Notes under the pieces: model-generated
Database searches by the model: none
What the model was told of the DNA's origin: nothing
The model's input: the letters and a program-made list of their open reading frames with translations, nothing else
In this document: positions 9,844 to 19,168 of the stretch, in pieces
Numbering within the stretch: the stretch's first letter is position 1
How the letters are laid out: every line of letters starts with the position of its first letter
From: GCA-002708315 sp963676635
GTDB lineage: Bacteria; Bacteroidota; Bacteroidia; Bacteroidales; F082
Direction: 5' to 3'
Length of the DNA: 64,000 bases
Assembly (NCBI GenBank): GCA_963676635.1
Contig: OY781105.1
Location: forward strand, 3,782,001 to 3,846,000
Made by a program: the position numbers and the translations under genes

Positions 9844-10139
9844 TTGTTATTGCCTAAAAGTTTAAGATCCTGGATCTTTCTTCCTAATTCGTCATCAGCA
9901 CCGAGTTTTAAGAAATCATTGTGCAACCCAAGTACACGAAGTACATTAAATAAAGCGCCAATGGAGACACCAGGCGAGCCTTTCTCTAATAAGTAGAGAG
10001 TGTTTCTGGAAATATTGGCTCGTTCAGCAACCTGAATGGCTGTTAAATTACGCCGTTTTCTGGCTAGTTTAATATTCTCACCCATCTGTTCCAGCAATTT
10101 CTGATGCCTTGGAAATAATATTTGTTTTTTCGGTTTCAT
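9840..10139 (-). CDS. hipB: HipB-like XRE-family antitoxin
   Basis: A 99-residue DNA-binding antitoxin. A classic helix-turn-helix lies at about residues 18-75 (LARKRRNLTAIQVAERANISRNTLYLLEKG split across two helices and a wing). The family binds its own promoter and neutralises HipA. It is the first gene of the hipBA operon and overlaps hipA by 4 bases. An inverted repeat just upstream (10145-10199) is its likely operator. Confidence 0.88.
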   Translation of the reverse strand: MKPKKQILFPRHQKLLEQMGENIKLARKRRNLTAIQVAERANISRNTLYLLEKGSPGVSIGALFNVLRVLGLHNDFLKLGADDELGRKIQDLKLLGNNK

Positions 10140-10144
10140 AATGC

Positions 10145-10199
10145 AAATGTACTATAATAAAGACAAAAATAGTTAAAATATTTGAAATATAGTACATTT
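10145..10199 (-). promoter_or_regulatory. hipBA operator: 12-bp inverted repeat around a -7 element
   Basis: AAATGTACTATA at 10145-10156 is repeated as its exact reverse complement TATAGTACATTT at 10188-10199. Between the halves, on the minus strand, TATTTTTG at 10171-10164 fits the TAnnTTTG element. HipB bound to both halves would cover the promoter, which is the usual autorepression layout. Confidence 0.65.
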
Positions 10200-11210
10200 T
10201 TGTTTGAGGTTCATTGTTTAATGGAAAATGAAAAATGAATAATGAAGAATGAAAAGTGACAAAGTGACAAGGGACAAGGGACAAGGAAGTGACAAGGTGA
10301 ACCTCCTGAGGCGGTCAGGTAGGGACAAGGGAAACCCAGATGACAATTCTGGAAAGTGGGGTTTTGGTTATTGAATTTGGAAATTGGAATTTGTTTGTTA
10401 TTTGGTGCTTTGTTATTGGAATTTTAAGGGACTTGAAGAATGAAGAATGAAAAATGAAGAATGAAAAGTGACAAGTGACAAGGTGACAAAGGGACAAGGG
10501 GAACCTCCTGAGGCGGTCAAGCAGTGACAAGGGGAAAAATACGCGCAGCTTACCATTATTCGCAACTTATTTATTTTTATTGGAGCTCATGATTGCTCAT
10601 TCTTCGCAATTCACCATTCACTATTCACTATTCACCAAAAAATGAAGAATGAAAAGTGAATAATGAAAAATACCGGGGGTTTTTCTGGACTTACAACTGA
10701 TAAAAACCCTGACAAACCAAACCAAACCCCGTCATTGCGAGCGGCATAACGATTATTTGTTATGCTGAGACGATATTTTCTGCCGCGCGGCAATCTGTTA
10801 GGATAGTAAGCAGTAATCAGTGAGCAGAGCGTTTCGCTTTAGGAGCTCAAATGCCTCCAGTCGCCCCATCGCCCCATCGCTGTCTATTGTCTGAATCATG
10901 ATTTAAGGATTATAGGATGAACATGATTTTTGAGGGAATCGATAAAAGCGACAAGTCGCTTTTTGCTCAAAGCCGCCTAGTAATCACCCGGCCCTACCTC
11001 CTTCTCAGCCTAAGGCTGATATGACCTCCTTTGCCAAGGCTATGAACTCCTTCTCAGCCTAAGGCTGATATGAACTCCTTCGCCAAGGCTATGAACTCCT
11101 TCGCCAAGGCTATGGCGGTCAATGGCGGTCAATGGCGGTCAATGGCGGTCAATGGCGGTTAAAAAAAGGGCAGGGTTAGTAGTGTCTGCTGAAATTCTGG
11201 TATTCTCCTG

Positions 11211-11233
11211 GCGTCAACCAACCTAAAGGATGG
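11211..11233. other. Empty target site of the 1401-bp IS110 element
   Basis: TCAACCAACCTAAAGGATGG here is uninterrupted. At both insertions the same sequence is split after CAACC, and the element is followed by CCTAAAGG. The CC at 11222-11223 is therefore the dinucleotide found on both sides of the inserted copies. Confidence 0.8.
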
Positions 11234-11383
11234 TTTTGTGGGTGGTGATTTAAAATCTGGTAGGTTCCTGAATTCCGAAAAATCTACAATGTTCCAACAC
11301 CCACACAGCCGTATCTACATTAATAATCTGAACTACCGGAGTTGGGAACGGTGGGCCTCTTATGGTTAAGTGGATTTTTAGAA

Positions 11384-11451
11384 GTGTAGCGTTAGAGAAA
11401 TGGAGAAGCTCCGAGGAACGAGGAGATCACTCCATTGAACTTACGCTACAC
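11384..11451. repeat. Variable-stem hairpin with conserved loop, copy 1
   Basis: Outer stem GTGTAGCGT/ACGCTACAC, an unpaired middle, inner stem ATGGAG/CTCCAT, and a loop containing CTCCGAGGAACGAGGAG. The loop is shared with 27111-27177, 30464-30530 and 34571-34636, while the stems differ and stay mostly complementary. Confidence 0.75.
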
Positions 11452-12079
11452 GATAAAAATATGCTTAAGCAGAAGAAGCCCATGATTTTTTGTTTACTTT
11501 TTTATCAAGAAAAAACGTAAAAGCCATGCGGCTTGAGCAAAAATTGCCTTGGCGATTTTATCGATTCCCTATAAATAAATTATAAGCACTAAAGTGCTAT
11601 TGCTCAAAGCTGCCTTGCAATCACCCGGCCCTAAAGGGGCAGGGTTAGTAGTGTATGCTGAAATTCCGGGTTTCTCCTGGCATCAACCATCCTAAAGGAT
11701 GGTTTTGTGGGTGGTGATTGAAGAATTACCCCCTCCCTGGGTGTGTGTCGCCTCTACGCCCCATCGCTGTCTATTGTCTGAACCATGATTTAAGGATTAT
11801 AGGATGAACATGATTTTTGAGGGAATCGATAAAAGCGACAAGTCGCTTTTTGCTCAAAGCCGCCTGGTAATCACCCGGCCCTACCTCCTGCTCAGCCTGA
11901 GGCTGATACGACCTCCTTCGCCAAGGCTATGGCGGTCAATGGCGGTTAAAAAAAGGGCAGGGTTAGTAGTGTCTGCTGAAATTCTGGTATTCTCCTGGCA
12001 TCAACCAACCTTCTATGTTGTATTCCAAACTTTCACACATTTTTTTCACATAATTTTCTTTTTTATCAGTAACCAACAT

Positions 12080-12230
12080 CAATAAAAACACACTTCTATA
12101 AACGGATACTTTCTTGATAAATAGCACCGCATTGCCTTGTTTAGAGATTTATTGATAAAAGCAGCAGCCTAAAGGAAACGAATATCAATTGATATCGCAA
12201 GGTTTGGGTAACTGTCTTTTAACTGATAAG
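12080..12230 (-). ncRNA. Candidate bridge RNA (seekRNA) of the IS110 element, copy 1
   Basis: The non-coding part downstream of the transposase folds into a loop closed by TAAAAGCAG (12156-12164) and CTG-t-CTTTTA (12212-12221). Inside are CCTAAAGGA (12168-12176), identical to the target right of the insertion, a hairpin (12182-12195, ATATCAATTGATAT), and GGTTTGGGT (12201-12209), partly complementary to the left target. A second loop could hold CTTCTAT (12092-12098), matching the element's left end with one core base, and CCGCAT (near 12127), close to the complement of the right end. Bridge RNAs of this family are established; this assignment is inference and weaker than for the 30819 element. 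Confidence 0.5.
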
Positions 12231-12249
12231 TCATTATTGATGATTTTTA

Positions 12250-13326
12250 TTAATTCATAAGCACTTTATATTCTTGTTGATTCTTTAAAACGAATCGTAT
12301 TCTACTAAGCAGTTTCTTTGTTATTTTTACTATGGCTTTGTTACCGTTCATTCTCTTACACAACTTATGGTATGTACTTGCCAATACTGGATCATACCTA
12401 ATTGCTATCCATGCGCTTTCAAACAAAACTCCTCGTAATGATTGGTTGCTTCTGTATGTTATGTTGCCAGTTTTTTCTCTTTCTCCACTTGAGTTTGTTG
12501 TTGGAATTAATCCCACAAAAGAACATAATCTATCAAGATTTTTAAACCTGTTTATATCTACAATTTCTGTTAAAAGTGTAAATGCAACTACAAGACCTAC
12601 TCCTGGTATACTTCGCAGAAGAGACATCTGATTTGCATAGGGTTCTTGTTGTGCTATCTCTTTCAACAACTTGTTTACATCCAATAACTGTTTGCGTAAA
12701 AAACTTACAGTTTTAACAGAATATGAAATAACTTCAGAACCATAAGCAGTACTCATTTCTATGTTATTCAACCAATTTGTAAATCTAGCCGACCAGTGCT
12801 GTGATCCTGACCTATGCTCGTTGGGTATCTTAATACCATGATAACGTAAAAAAGATTTTATTCTAATTTTTTGTCTGGATATGTCCTCAACTAATCGTTT
12901 TCTATATCTGACCAATCCTCGCAACTCTTCGATTTCACGACCAGGAATATAGATACCTATGAGTTCTCCATTTCGTAATGAGCGAGCTATCTTTCTACTG
13001 TCTCGTTTATCTTCCTTTTGTCTGTTTTCTTTATCAGTTGTTGGAATATCTGCTGGGTTTACTACTATATTGTTTATACCACAGAGAATTAGTTCCCTAT
13101 GTAAATGGAATCCGCTAAACCCTGCCTCGTATGCTGAGAAATAATTACCTTCAGGAAAGTTTTGTTCAAGATGTTTAACTAATATCTGAACATCAGGATC
13201 CATTGAAAATGATTTATAAGTAATATTATCAACCATAATTGTTACTTTCCAACTCTTTAAATGAACATCTATTCCAATATAAATGTTTGTTCCGGCAAAA
13301 CTAATTTTGTTAACTTTGGCATTCAT
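12250..13326 (-). CDS. IS110-family DEDD transposase (recombinase), copy 1
   Basis: The 358-residue recombinase moves the element by an RNA-guided strand exchange in this family. The N-terminal RuvC-like DEDD domain shows Asp20 (YIGIDVHLKSW), Glu67 (SAYEAGFSGF) and Asp106/Asp109 (DKRDSRKIAR). The C-terminal Transposase_20 domain holds SIPGVGLVVAFTLL and LCSFVGLIPTTNSSGE, with the serine-rich turn expected for the catalytic serine. Start ATG 13326 sits 1-2 bases from a large inverted repeat (13325-13392). The protein is identical to the copy at 14265-15341. It looks intact. Confidence 0.93.
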   Translation of the reverse strand: MNAKVNKISFAGTNIYIGIDVHLKSWKVTIMVDNITYKSFSMDPDVQILVKHLEQNFPEGNYFSAYEAGFSGFHLHRELILCGINNIVVNPADIPTTDKENRQKEDKRDSRKIARSLRNGELIGIYIPGREIEELRGLVRYRKRLVEDISRQKIRIKSFLRYHGIKIPNEHRSGSQHWSARFTNWLNNIEMSTAYGSEVISYSVKTVSFLRKQLLDVNKLLKEIAQQEPYANQMSLLRSIPGVGLVVAFTLLTEIVDINRFKNLDRLCSFVGLIPTTNSSGEREKTGNITYRSNQSLRGVLFESAWIAIRYDPVLASTYHKLCKRMNGNKAIVKITKKLLSRIRFVLKNQQEYKVLMN

Positions 13327-13392
13327 AAGCTTCTATATTTTAGTTATTAATTGTTTGTCACTATAAAATTAACTAAAATGTGTAGAAGCTTA
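13325..13392. repeat. Inverted repeat upstream of the IS110 transposase gene
   Basis: ATAAGCTTCTATATTTTAG (from 13325) and its near reverse complement ending at 13392 (CTAAAATGTGTAGAAGCTTA) can form a long hairpin spanning the start codon region. It may limit translation or mark the right end. The same structure is at 15340-15407 in copy 2. Confidence 0.6.
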
Positions 13393-13411
13393 TTATTTTA
13401 CAAACATACGG

Positions 13412-14025
13412 CCTAAAGGATGGTTTTGTGGGTGGTGATTTAAAATCTGGTAGGTTCCTGAATTCCAAACGACCCACCGTGTGGTTTGATCACAAAAAAC
13501 TAAAAAAAAGGCTGTCATGCCGAACGACGAAGGAGGAGGGATCTCCCGGGGATTAGGTAGCGATAAATAATGAATAATGAAAAATGAATAATGAAAAATC
13601 AATCTCTCTTTTTAGTCTGTTTTTATTAATTAGCTGTCATTCCGAAGAAAGCGGAGCGGTGAGGAATCCCCTATATTGAAAACGTGATAATGTGAGGTAT
13701 GATAGCTACAGTGGGACAAACCCCAGCATTGAACCTTGAACCTTGAACATCATAGCCCTGAAAGGGCGACCCGTAACAGCATAGGGCGGAAGCCCTATGA
13801 CCATGGCGAAGCATGTATTAAGGCTGTAAGCCTGGCCTTTTTTTGTGGGTTTGCTGATTGTCTGAACCATGATTTAAGGATTATAGGATGAACATGATTT
13901 TTGAGGGAATCGATAAAAGCGACAAGTCGCTTTTTGCTCAAAGCCACCTGGTAATCACCCAGCCCTAAAGGGCAGGGTTAGTAGTGTCTGCTGAAATTCT
14001 GGTATTCTTCTGGCATCAACCAACC
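13412..14025. repeat. Repeat-filled spacer between the two IS110 copies
   Basis: It contains the right half of the interrupted target (CCTAAAGGATGG), the CCCACCGTGTGGTTT block, an empty GCTGTCATGCCGAACGACG site of the other IS110 element (13511-13529), AATGAATAATGAAAA steps, a triple-hairpin unit (13752-13850) and an AGCGACAAGTCGCT block (about 13856-13950). No gene is seen. Confidence 0.8.
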
Positions 14026-14094
14026 TTCTATGTTGTATTCCAAACTTTCACACATTTTTTTCACATAATTTTCTTTTTTATCAGTAACCAACAT

Positions 14095-14245
14095 CAATAA
14101 AAACACACTTCTATAAACGGATACTTTCTTGATAAATAGCACCGCATTGCCTTGTTTAGAGATTTATTGATAAAAGCAGCAGCCTAAAGGAAACGAATAT
14201 CAATTGATATCGCAAGGTTTGGGTAACTGTCTTTTAACTGATAAG
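14095..14245 (-). ncRNA. Candidate bridge RNA of the IS110 element, copy 2
   Basis: Same sequence as the candidate at 12080-12230, offset by 2015 bases. The target-matching CCTAAAGG is at 14183-14190. Confidence 0.5.
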
Positions 14246-14264
14246 TCATTATTGATGATTTTTA

Positions 14265-15341
14265 TTAATTCATAAGCACTTTATATTCTTGTTGATTCTT
14301 TAAAACGAATCGTATTCTACTAAGCAGTTTCTTTGTTATTTTTACTATGGCTTTGTTACCGTTCATTCTCTTACACAACTTATGGTATGTACTTGCCAAT
14401 ACTGGATCATACCTAATTGCTATCCATGCGCTTTCAAACAAAACTCCTCGTAATGATTGGTTGCTTCTGTATGTTATGTTGCCAGTTTTTTCTCTTTCTC
14501 CACTTGAGTTTGTTGTTGGAATTAATCCCACAAAAGAACATAATCTATCAAGATTTTTAAACCTGTTTATATCTACAATTTCTGTTAAAAGTGTAAATGC
14601 AACTACAAGACCTACTCCTGGTATACTTCGCAGAAGAGACATCTGATTTGCATAGGGTTCTTGTTGTGCTATCTCTTTCAACAACTTGTTTACATCCAAT
14701 AACTGTTTGCGTAAAAAACTTACAGTTTTAACAGAATATGAAATAACTTCAGAACCATAAGCAGTACTCATTTCTATGTTATTCAACCAATTTGTAAATC
14801 TAGCCGACCAGTGCTGTGATCCTGACCTATGCTCGTTGGGTATCTTAATACCATGATAACGTAAAAAAGATTTTATTCTAATTTTTTGTCTGGATATGTC
14901 CTCAACTAATCGTTTTCTATATCTGACCAATCCTCGCAACTCTTCGATTTCACGACCAGGAATATAGATACCTATGAGTTCTCCATTTCGTAATGAGCGA
15001 GCTATCTTTCTACTGTCTCGTTTATCTTCCTTTTGTCTGTTTTCTTTATCAGTTGTTGGAATATCTGCTGGGTTTACTACTATATTGTTTATACCACAGA
15101 GAATTAGTTCCCTATGTAAATGGAATCCGCTAAACCCTGCCTCGTATGCTGAGAAATAATTACCTTCAGGAAAGTTTTGTTCAAGATGTTTAACTAATAT
15201 CTGAACATCAGGATCCATTGAAAATGATTTATAAGTAATATTATCAACCATAATTGTTACTTTCCAACTCTTTAAATGAACATCTATTCCAATATAAATG
15301 TTTGTTCCGGCAAAACTAATTTTGTTAACTTTGGCATTCAT
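14265..15341 (-). CDS. IS110-family DEDD transposase (recombinase), copy 2
   Basis: Identical over all 358 residues to the protein at 12250-13326, with the same catalytic residues and start. Its presence as an exact copy shows recent transposition or gene conversion. Confidence 0.93.
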   Translation of the reverse strand: MNAKVNKISFAGTNIYIGIDVHLKSWKVTIMVDNITYKSFSMDPDVQILVKHLEQNFPEGNYFSAYEAGFSGFHLHRELILCGINNIVVNPADIPTTDKENRQKEDKRDSRKIARSLRNGELIGIYIPGREIEELRGLVRYRKRLVEDISRQKIRIKSFLRYHGIKIPNEHRSGSQHWSARFTNWLNNIEMSTAYGSEVISYSVKTVSFLRKQLLDVNKLLKEIAQQEPYANQMSLLRSIPGVGLVVAFTLLTEIVDINRFKNLDRLCSFVGLIPTTNSSGEREKTGNITYRSNQSLRGVLFESAWIAIRYDPVLASTYHKLCKRMNGNKAIVKITKKLLSRIRFVLKNQQEYKVLMN

Positions 15342-15426
15342 AAGCTTCTATATTTTAGTTATTAATTGTTTGTCACTATAAAATTAACTAAAATGTGTAG
15401 AAGCTTATTATTTTACAAACATACGG

Positions 15427-15872
15427 CCTAAAGGATGGTTTTGTGGGTGGTGATTTATAATCTGGTAGGTTCCTGAATTCCAAACGACCCACCGTGTGGT
15501 TTGGTCACAAAAGACTAAAAAAAAGGCTGTCATGCCGAACGACGAAGGAGGAGGGATCTCCTGGGGATTAGGTAGCGATAAATAATGAAGAATGAAAAAT
15601 GAATAATGAAAAATCAATCTCTCTTTTTAGTCTGTTTTTATTAATTAGCTGTCATTCCGAAGAAAGCGGAGCGGTGAGGAATCCCCTATATTGAAAACGT
15701 GATAATGTGAGGTATGATAGCTACAGTGGGACAAACCCCAGCATTAAACCTTGCACCTTGAACATCATAGCCCTGAAAGGGCGTCCTGTAACAGCATAGG
15801 GCGGAAGCCCTATGGCCATGGCGAAGCATGTATTAAGGCTGAAAGCCTGACCTGTTTTTGTGTGATTGCTGA
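15427..15872. repeat. Repeat-filled region right of IS110 copy 2
   Basis: It holds the right half of the target repeat, the CCCACCGTGTGGTTT block, a second empty GCTGTCATGCCGAACG site (15525-15540), AATGAAGAATG steps and a triple-hairpin unit (15768-15860). No gene is seen. Confidence 0.8.
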
Positions 15873-16090
15873 TTACTGTCTGAACAGGATTTTAAGGATT
15901 ATAAGATTAACAGGATTCTTTGTAGTATTGGTGGTTGATGTTTGAGGTATGTCGCCTCTTCGCCCCGCCGCCCCGGTTTGGCAATGATTTTGAATTGGTG
16001 CCGGTATTGGTATTGGTATCCGTAGAGACGCGATTAATCGCGTCTCTACCACCATCGTCGTTACCACCGTCGTTATTTTTTGTAATTATT
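15873..16090 (-). pseudogene. RAYT remnant, second copy (C-terminal side only)
   Basis: The minus strand reads IITKNNDGGNDDGGRDAINR and continues through threonine-asparagine repeats to the same YYKESC ending as the fragment at 8328-8573. The HVH motif region is already lost. The palindrome at 16022-16049 is in frame. It is followed by the same NINH-YYKESC tail, so the two remnants descend from one module that spread with the repeats. Confidence 0.55.
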
Positions 16091-16309
16091 AAATTTATCT
16101 GACATTGGGATCTCCCTGGGATTAGGTAGCGATAAGAAACCCACTAATCCATTTGTCTGAATTATGATGTGTCTGAATTATGATTTGTAGGATTTATTGA
16201 TTTTAGGATTTTGATTTTATATCCCCTCACTCTGTCAATTTATGCTCAGTAGGGTTGTTTCAAGGAAAAACTCGTACCTGAATAACAAGACATGTAAATT
16301 AAGATATTA

Positions 16310-17353
16310 TCAAATCTTTTTATGATTCAACTCAATGCCTTCAATTTCATATATCTCGGCTTTGATACATTCAAACTTTTCTGAATTAAAAATGGCTAGA
16401 TTATACCCGTCGGAGTGTAAGGAGCTTTGAAATTTAACACCTTCATAGCCTATTGATTTAATAAATTCGGAAAGATATTGTGTTGGTAAATAATCAATTT
16501 CTTTATCTAGTTTTCTTATAGGTAATGCCAATTCTTTTTGCAGCGTATTAATAAAAGGTATATAAGTTAAATAATCATGGATTGCTTCCTGTTCTGCCCA
16601 TAAAATGGGATCATTTGCCGGCTCTCTAAGATTTAAAATTTTTATTTCTTCTTTTAGTCTGAAATCTGCCACAGTAACATAATCAAATAGTGTTGCTCTG
16701 GCTTCGTAAACAGATGTTTTAATCTTGTCAGATAGATATAAATATGAAATGCCCTTTGGATTTGCCCTGCCTCCTGAAGCCAAATGTTTCGGAGGCTTGC
16801 CCATATCATCTTTAGCAATGCCATTTTTATTTGAGATTCTGCTACGATAAAAGATGCGCCCCCTTTTTATAGTCGTATCAAATGACTCGTTGAAAAAAAT
16901 ATTACCCAGCTTTTCCAAATCAATTGTGGCCTTAATATGAAATCGATTGATATTTTTAATCTCATTTTTAAATTCTTCCCACTTACTATGAATAGCATTT
17001 GCTTCATCAATGCTTTTATTTTCCAAAACAGAACTGACTTTGTTATTTAGTAATTCACTAAACTCATCTTTATTATCTTCTATTATTGATTTCAGTAAAC
17101 CCAGTTTGTCTTTTATCTTATCACTAAAGATTTTGTTAGTAAAATCTTTTTCTATTGCTGAAATTATATCATATGAGGAATGGTTGTCGACCTTATAAAG
17201 CTTTAAAATGTTACTAAAGTATAAAATTAGCTCCCGGGGTGAGTATATAGAAACATCCTTGGATTTACAAAAATCACATTCTCCCTTTTCTGATTCTGAG
17301 TGTATTATTTGGCGCAAATACGGACTCGAAAAACAATCTGTACAACAATGCAT
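16310..17353 (-). CDS. RES-domain protein with zinc-ribbon and HEPN/RES-type N-terminal region
   Basis: Putative toxin-like enzyme of 347 residues. The N-terminus has a zinc-ribbon pattern (Cys4, Cys7, Cys26, Cys29). A helical region follows (about 35-150) and resembles HEPN/RES N-terminal domains. The RES domain (about 165-335) shows RGRIFYRSR, GRANPKGISYLYLS, VYEARATL and FQSSLHSDGYN, giving the Arg-Glu-Ser set that names the family. Known RES toxins break down NAD+; whether this one does is inference. It is the last of three minus-strand genes with 1-base gaps. No XRE antitoxin is adjacent, so it is unlike the classic Xre-RES pair. Confidence 0.75.
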   Translation of the reverse strand: MHCCTDCFSSPYLRQIIHSESEKGECDFCKSKDVSIYSPRELILYFSNILKLYKVDNHSSYDIISAIEKDFTNKIFSDKIKDKLGLLKSIIEDNKDEFSELLNNKVSSVLENKSIDEANAIHSKWEEFKNEIKNINRFHIKATIDLEKLGNIFFNESFDTTIKRGRIFYRSRISNKNGIAKDDMGKPPKHLASGGRANPKGISYLYLSDKIKTSVYEARATLFDYVTVADFRLKEEIKILNLREPANDPILWAEQEAIHDYLTYIPFINTLQKELALPIRKLDKEIDYLPTQYLSEFIKSIGYEGVKFQSSLHSDGYNLAIFNSEKFECIKAEIYEIEGIELNHKKI

Positions 17354-17354
17354 A

Positions 17355-18296
17355 TTATATCAGGTTTTTAACGAGTTCGATATGATGCATTATGGATAGC
17401 TTTTTTATGCTTCCTAAACCAGGAAAGTGCCCATCTTTATGAAGTGCTTTAAATTGTGAAATTCCAAGAGTATCTTTAACGTTATTATCATTACACCACT
17501 TTACAAGCTTGCTATTAGCTTCAGCAAATTTGCCTCCAATATCTGATGTGTCATCATTAGAGTCAGAAACAAAATGCTTTACTCTTATATTTCTGTTATT
17601 GTCTACATAAGATAAATGGATAACAACAGCATAAGGCAAAAAGCCTGTCTCTGAATAGTTATCTCCAATAGTAAGGAAGTCAGAAAACCCTTTATAACCA
17701 TCCTCTGTATAAAACAAGTGTTCTTCAGAAAATTGACTGTCATGAATAGACAAATAGTCAGAATTTTTTGGTAAAGAATAAAAGTAATCATCCAGAACAA
17801 TTCTTGTTTCAGCTTGAAAATTCCTGTAATATCGCCTGCTTGTTTTATTAAAATATACAATATTATTTTTCACTGGATGATATGCATTGAAAGTACTGCA
17901 AATATCAGTGATATTGTTATTTAATCCAAAATGAAGTAATGTAAAGCCACTAAAATCAAATGTAATGTCTTTAATCATTTCAATTATATTATGGTTATTA
18001 GTCTTATCGTCGACAATAACTGCTAGTTGAAAATTATTGTAATTGTTAATTGCAGATGAAATGATATCAATGATTTTATCTTGAGAGCCTTTTAAATCGC
18101 CAACTAAAGGATTTATAATAACATTAAAATTGATATTCTTTTCTTGAAGTCTGCGAATTGTTTTTACTAAAGTAGATGAATCTTTAACAGGCTCAATTAC
18201 AGGGGATATTTTTTGAGGCTCTTTGGACATAATATCACATAATTCACGTAATGCGATAAGCTCAAATTGTTTGCCTCTAAGATATGGGTAATACAT
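17355..18296 (-). CDS. sce7725-like (Beta-protein family) protein
   Basis: A 313-residue soluble protein starting MYYPYLRGKQFELIALREL, the typical opening of the sce7725 family. Alternating short beta and helix segments and late HFVSDSN and LGISQFKALH stretches are also familiar. The biochemical role is not established. It is placed between a sce7726-like gene and a RES gene, with a 1-base gap on either side. The fixed pairing with sce7726 suggests they work together, perhaps as sensor or regulator of the RES partner. Confidence 0.65.
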   Translation of the reverse strand: MYYPYLRGKQFELIALRELCDIMSKEPQKISPVIEPVKDSSTLVKTIRRLQEKNINFNVIINPLVGDLKGSQDKIIDIISSAINNYNNFQLAVIVDDKTNNHNIIEMIKDITFDFSGFTLLHFGLNNNITDICSTFNAYHPVKNNIVYFNKTSRRYYRNFQAETRIVLDDYFYSLPKNSDYLSIHDSQFSEEHLFYTEDGYKGFSDFLTIGDNYSETGFLPYAVVIHLSYVDNNRNIRVKHFVSDSNDDTSDIGGKFAEANSKLVKWCNDNNVKDTLGISQFKALHKDGHFPGLGSIKKLSIMHHIELVKNLI

Positions 18297-18297
18297 G

Positions 18298-19164
18298 TTA
18301 GTGTTTTTGGTTTAAAAAATGGTTTAAATATTGGTACTCATTGGCTGACAAATTTAGGGAATAGCAGATGTGTTTTAACTCGTAGGGTGTTCTGTCCGAT
18401 ACCAATTCTTTTGATTCCTTTAATTTGCGATTTCTCAGTTTTTGATATGCCATTTTCTGAAAATCAATAATATCAATTTCTTTAGCTAGTTTTAATGATT
18501 CCCCGTATATTTTAGTGTTTGGAACATCAGGTATGTAATTGTAATGTGTCTGGATTATTTCAAGGTACTCTTTCTTGCGAAGTGTGTTAAATATTGTTTT
18601 GTGATTGAAAGCTAAATTGTTTTTCTTGGCGGGTTGTAGTTCTTTAAGTGTGTTATGTTCAGTGAATTCAATGATGCCTATTGATGTGTTATTATAGTCG
18701 GATAGTAGCTTATTAACGAATTTTGTACCAGTAACAATATATACTTCGTTTGCAAATTGTATGTAGTCATTTAACTGCTTGTTAAGTTTTATTAAACTAT
18801 CATATTCTGTTTTTATCTCAAACACTTTTGCATTTCCATTTAACAAGACAAAATCTGCTATGGATTTACCAATTTTAAATTCATTTAATACTGTTGTAGT
18901 ATTAACGCTATATTTTCCAAGAAGCAATTTGTTTAAGAGTGCATTTTTGTAAAGGTATTCGCTTTTATATTTTGCCGATAATTCTTTGTAAATAAACTTA
19001 ATAATATCAAGGTTGTTTGTTGAATCTGAGAGATGTAGGTGTTTGTTGATACGTGCCAGAGTGTTAGCAGAGTCATTTTTTCTTACTATCCTGTTAAAGT
19101 TTGCAGGTGTAAATATATGAGATAAACTCCTTAGGCTTTCTATATCATTTTTCAGTTCAATCAT
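18298..19164 (-). CDS. sce7726-like protein with PD-(D/E)XK nuclease-type fold
   Basis: A 288-residue protein. The middle (about 115-165) carries NEFKIGKSIADFVLLNG then KVFEIKTEYDSLIKLNKQL and later YIVTGTKF. This is the E...D...ExK pattern of PD-(D/E)XK nuclease-like domains as seen in sce7726 proteins. The DNA or RNA target is unknown. First gene of the three-gene unit. A TATATTTG -7 element ends 4 bases before its ATG, so the transcript may be nearly leaderless. Confidence 0.65.
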   Translation of the reverse strand: MIELKNDIESLRSLSHIFTPANFNRIVRKNDSANTLARINKHLHLSDSTNNLDIIKFIYKELSAKYKSEYLYKNALLNKLLLGKYSVNTTTVLNEFKIGKSIADFVLLNGNAKVFEIKTEYDSLIKLNKQLNDYIQFANEVYIVTGTKFVNKLLSDYNNTSIGIIEFTEHNTLKELQPAKKNNLAFNHKTIFNTLRKKEYLEIIQTHYNYIPDVPNTKIYGESLKLAKEIDIIDFQKMAYQKLRNRKLKESKELVSDRTPYELKHICYSLNLSANEYQYLNHFLNQKH

Positions 19165-19168
19165 TCAA

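Larger units (their letters stand above)
10200..12010. repeat. Repeat-filled intergenic region with microrepeats and empty IS110 targets
   Basis: No gene is supported. 10205-10560 is low-complexity (AATGAAGAATGAAAAGTGAC-like steps and GACAAGG steps). 10735-10800 is a CGTCATTGCGAGC...GCAATCT repeat with a variable middle. 10881-10980 and 11769-11870 carry the AGCGACAAGTCGCT hairpin block. 11112-11160 is a 10-bp tandem (GGCGGTCAAT). 11211-11233 is an uninserted copy of the site used by the neighbouring IS110 element. 11384-11451 is a variable-stem hairpin described separately. Confidence 0.75.
12011..13411 (-). mobile_element. IS110-family insertion sequence, copy 1 (1401 bp)
   Basis: The ends are fixed by comparison with the empty site at 11211-11233 and with the second copy at 14026-15426. 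The element is flanked by CC on both sides (12009-12010 and 13412-13413). The ends carry weak subterminal inverted similarity (TATGTTGTA at the left, TATGTTTGTA read inward from the right). It has one transposase gene on the minus strand, with 239 bp of non-coding DNA downstream of it and about 85 bp upstream. This layout, with long non-coding DNA after the gene, is that of the IS1111 group. The two copies look identical while their flanking repeats differ at several bases. Confidence 0.9.
14026..15426 (-). mobile_element. IS110-family insertion sequence, copy 2 (1401 bp)
   Basis: Apparently base-for-base identical to 12011-13411 and again flanked by CC (14024-14025 and 15427-15428). It sits in the same CAACC|TAAAGG repeat. 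The flanking repeats differ from those of copy 1 at several positions (for example TTTAAAATC against TTTATAATC on the right side). This favours a separate, sequence-directed insertion over a simple block duplication. Confidence 0.9.

Noticed and set aside
12332..12631. Plus-strand frame of 99 codons, repeated at 14347-14646
   Set aside because: It is the antisense shadow of the IS110 transposase gene and is duplicated only because the element is.
17603..17860. Minus-strand 85-codon frame inside the sce7725-like gene
   Set aside because: It is an out-of-frame shadow of a well-supported gene.
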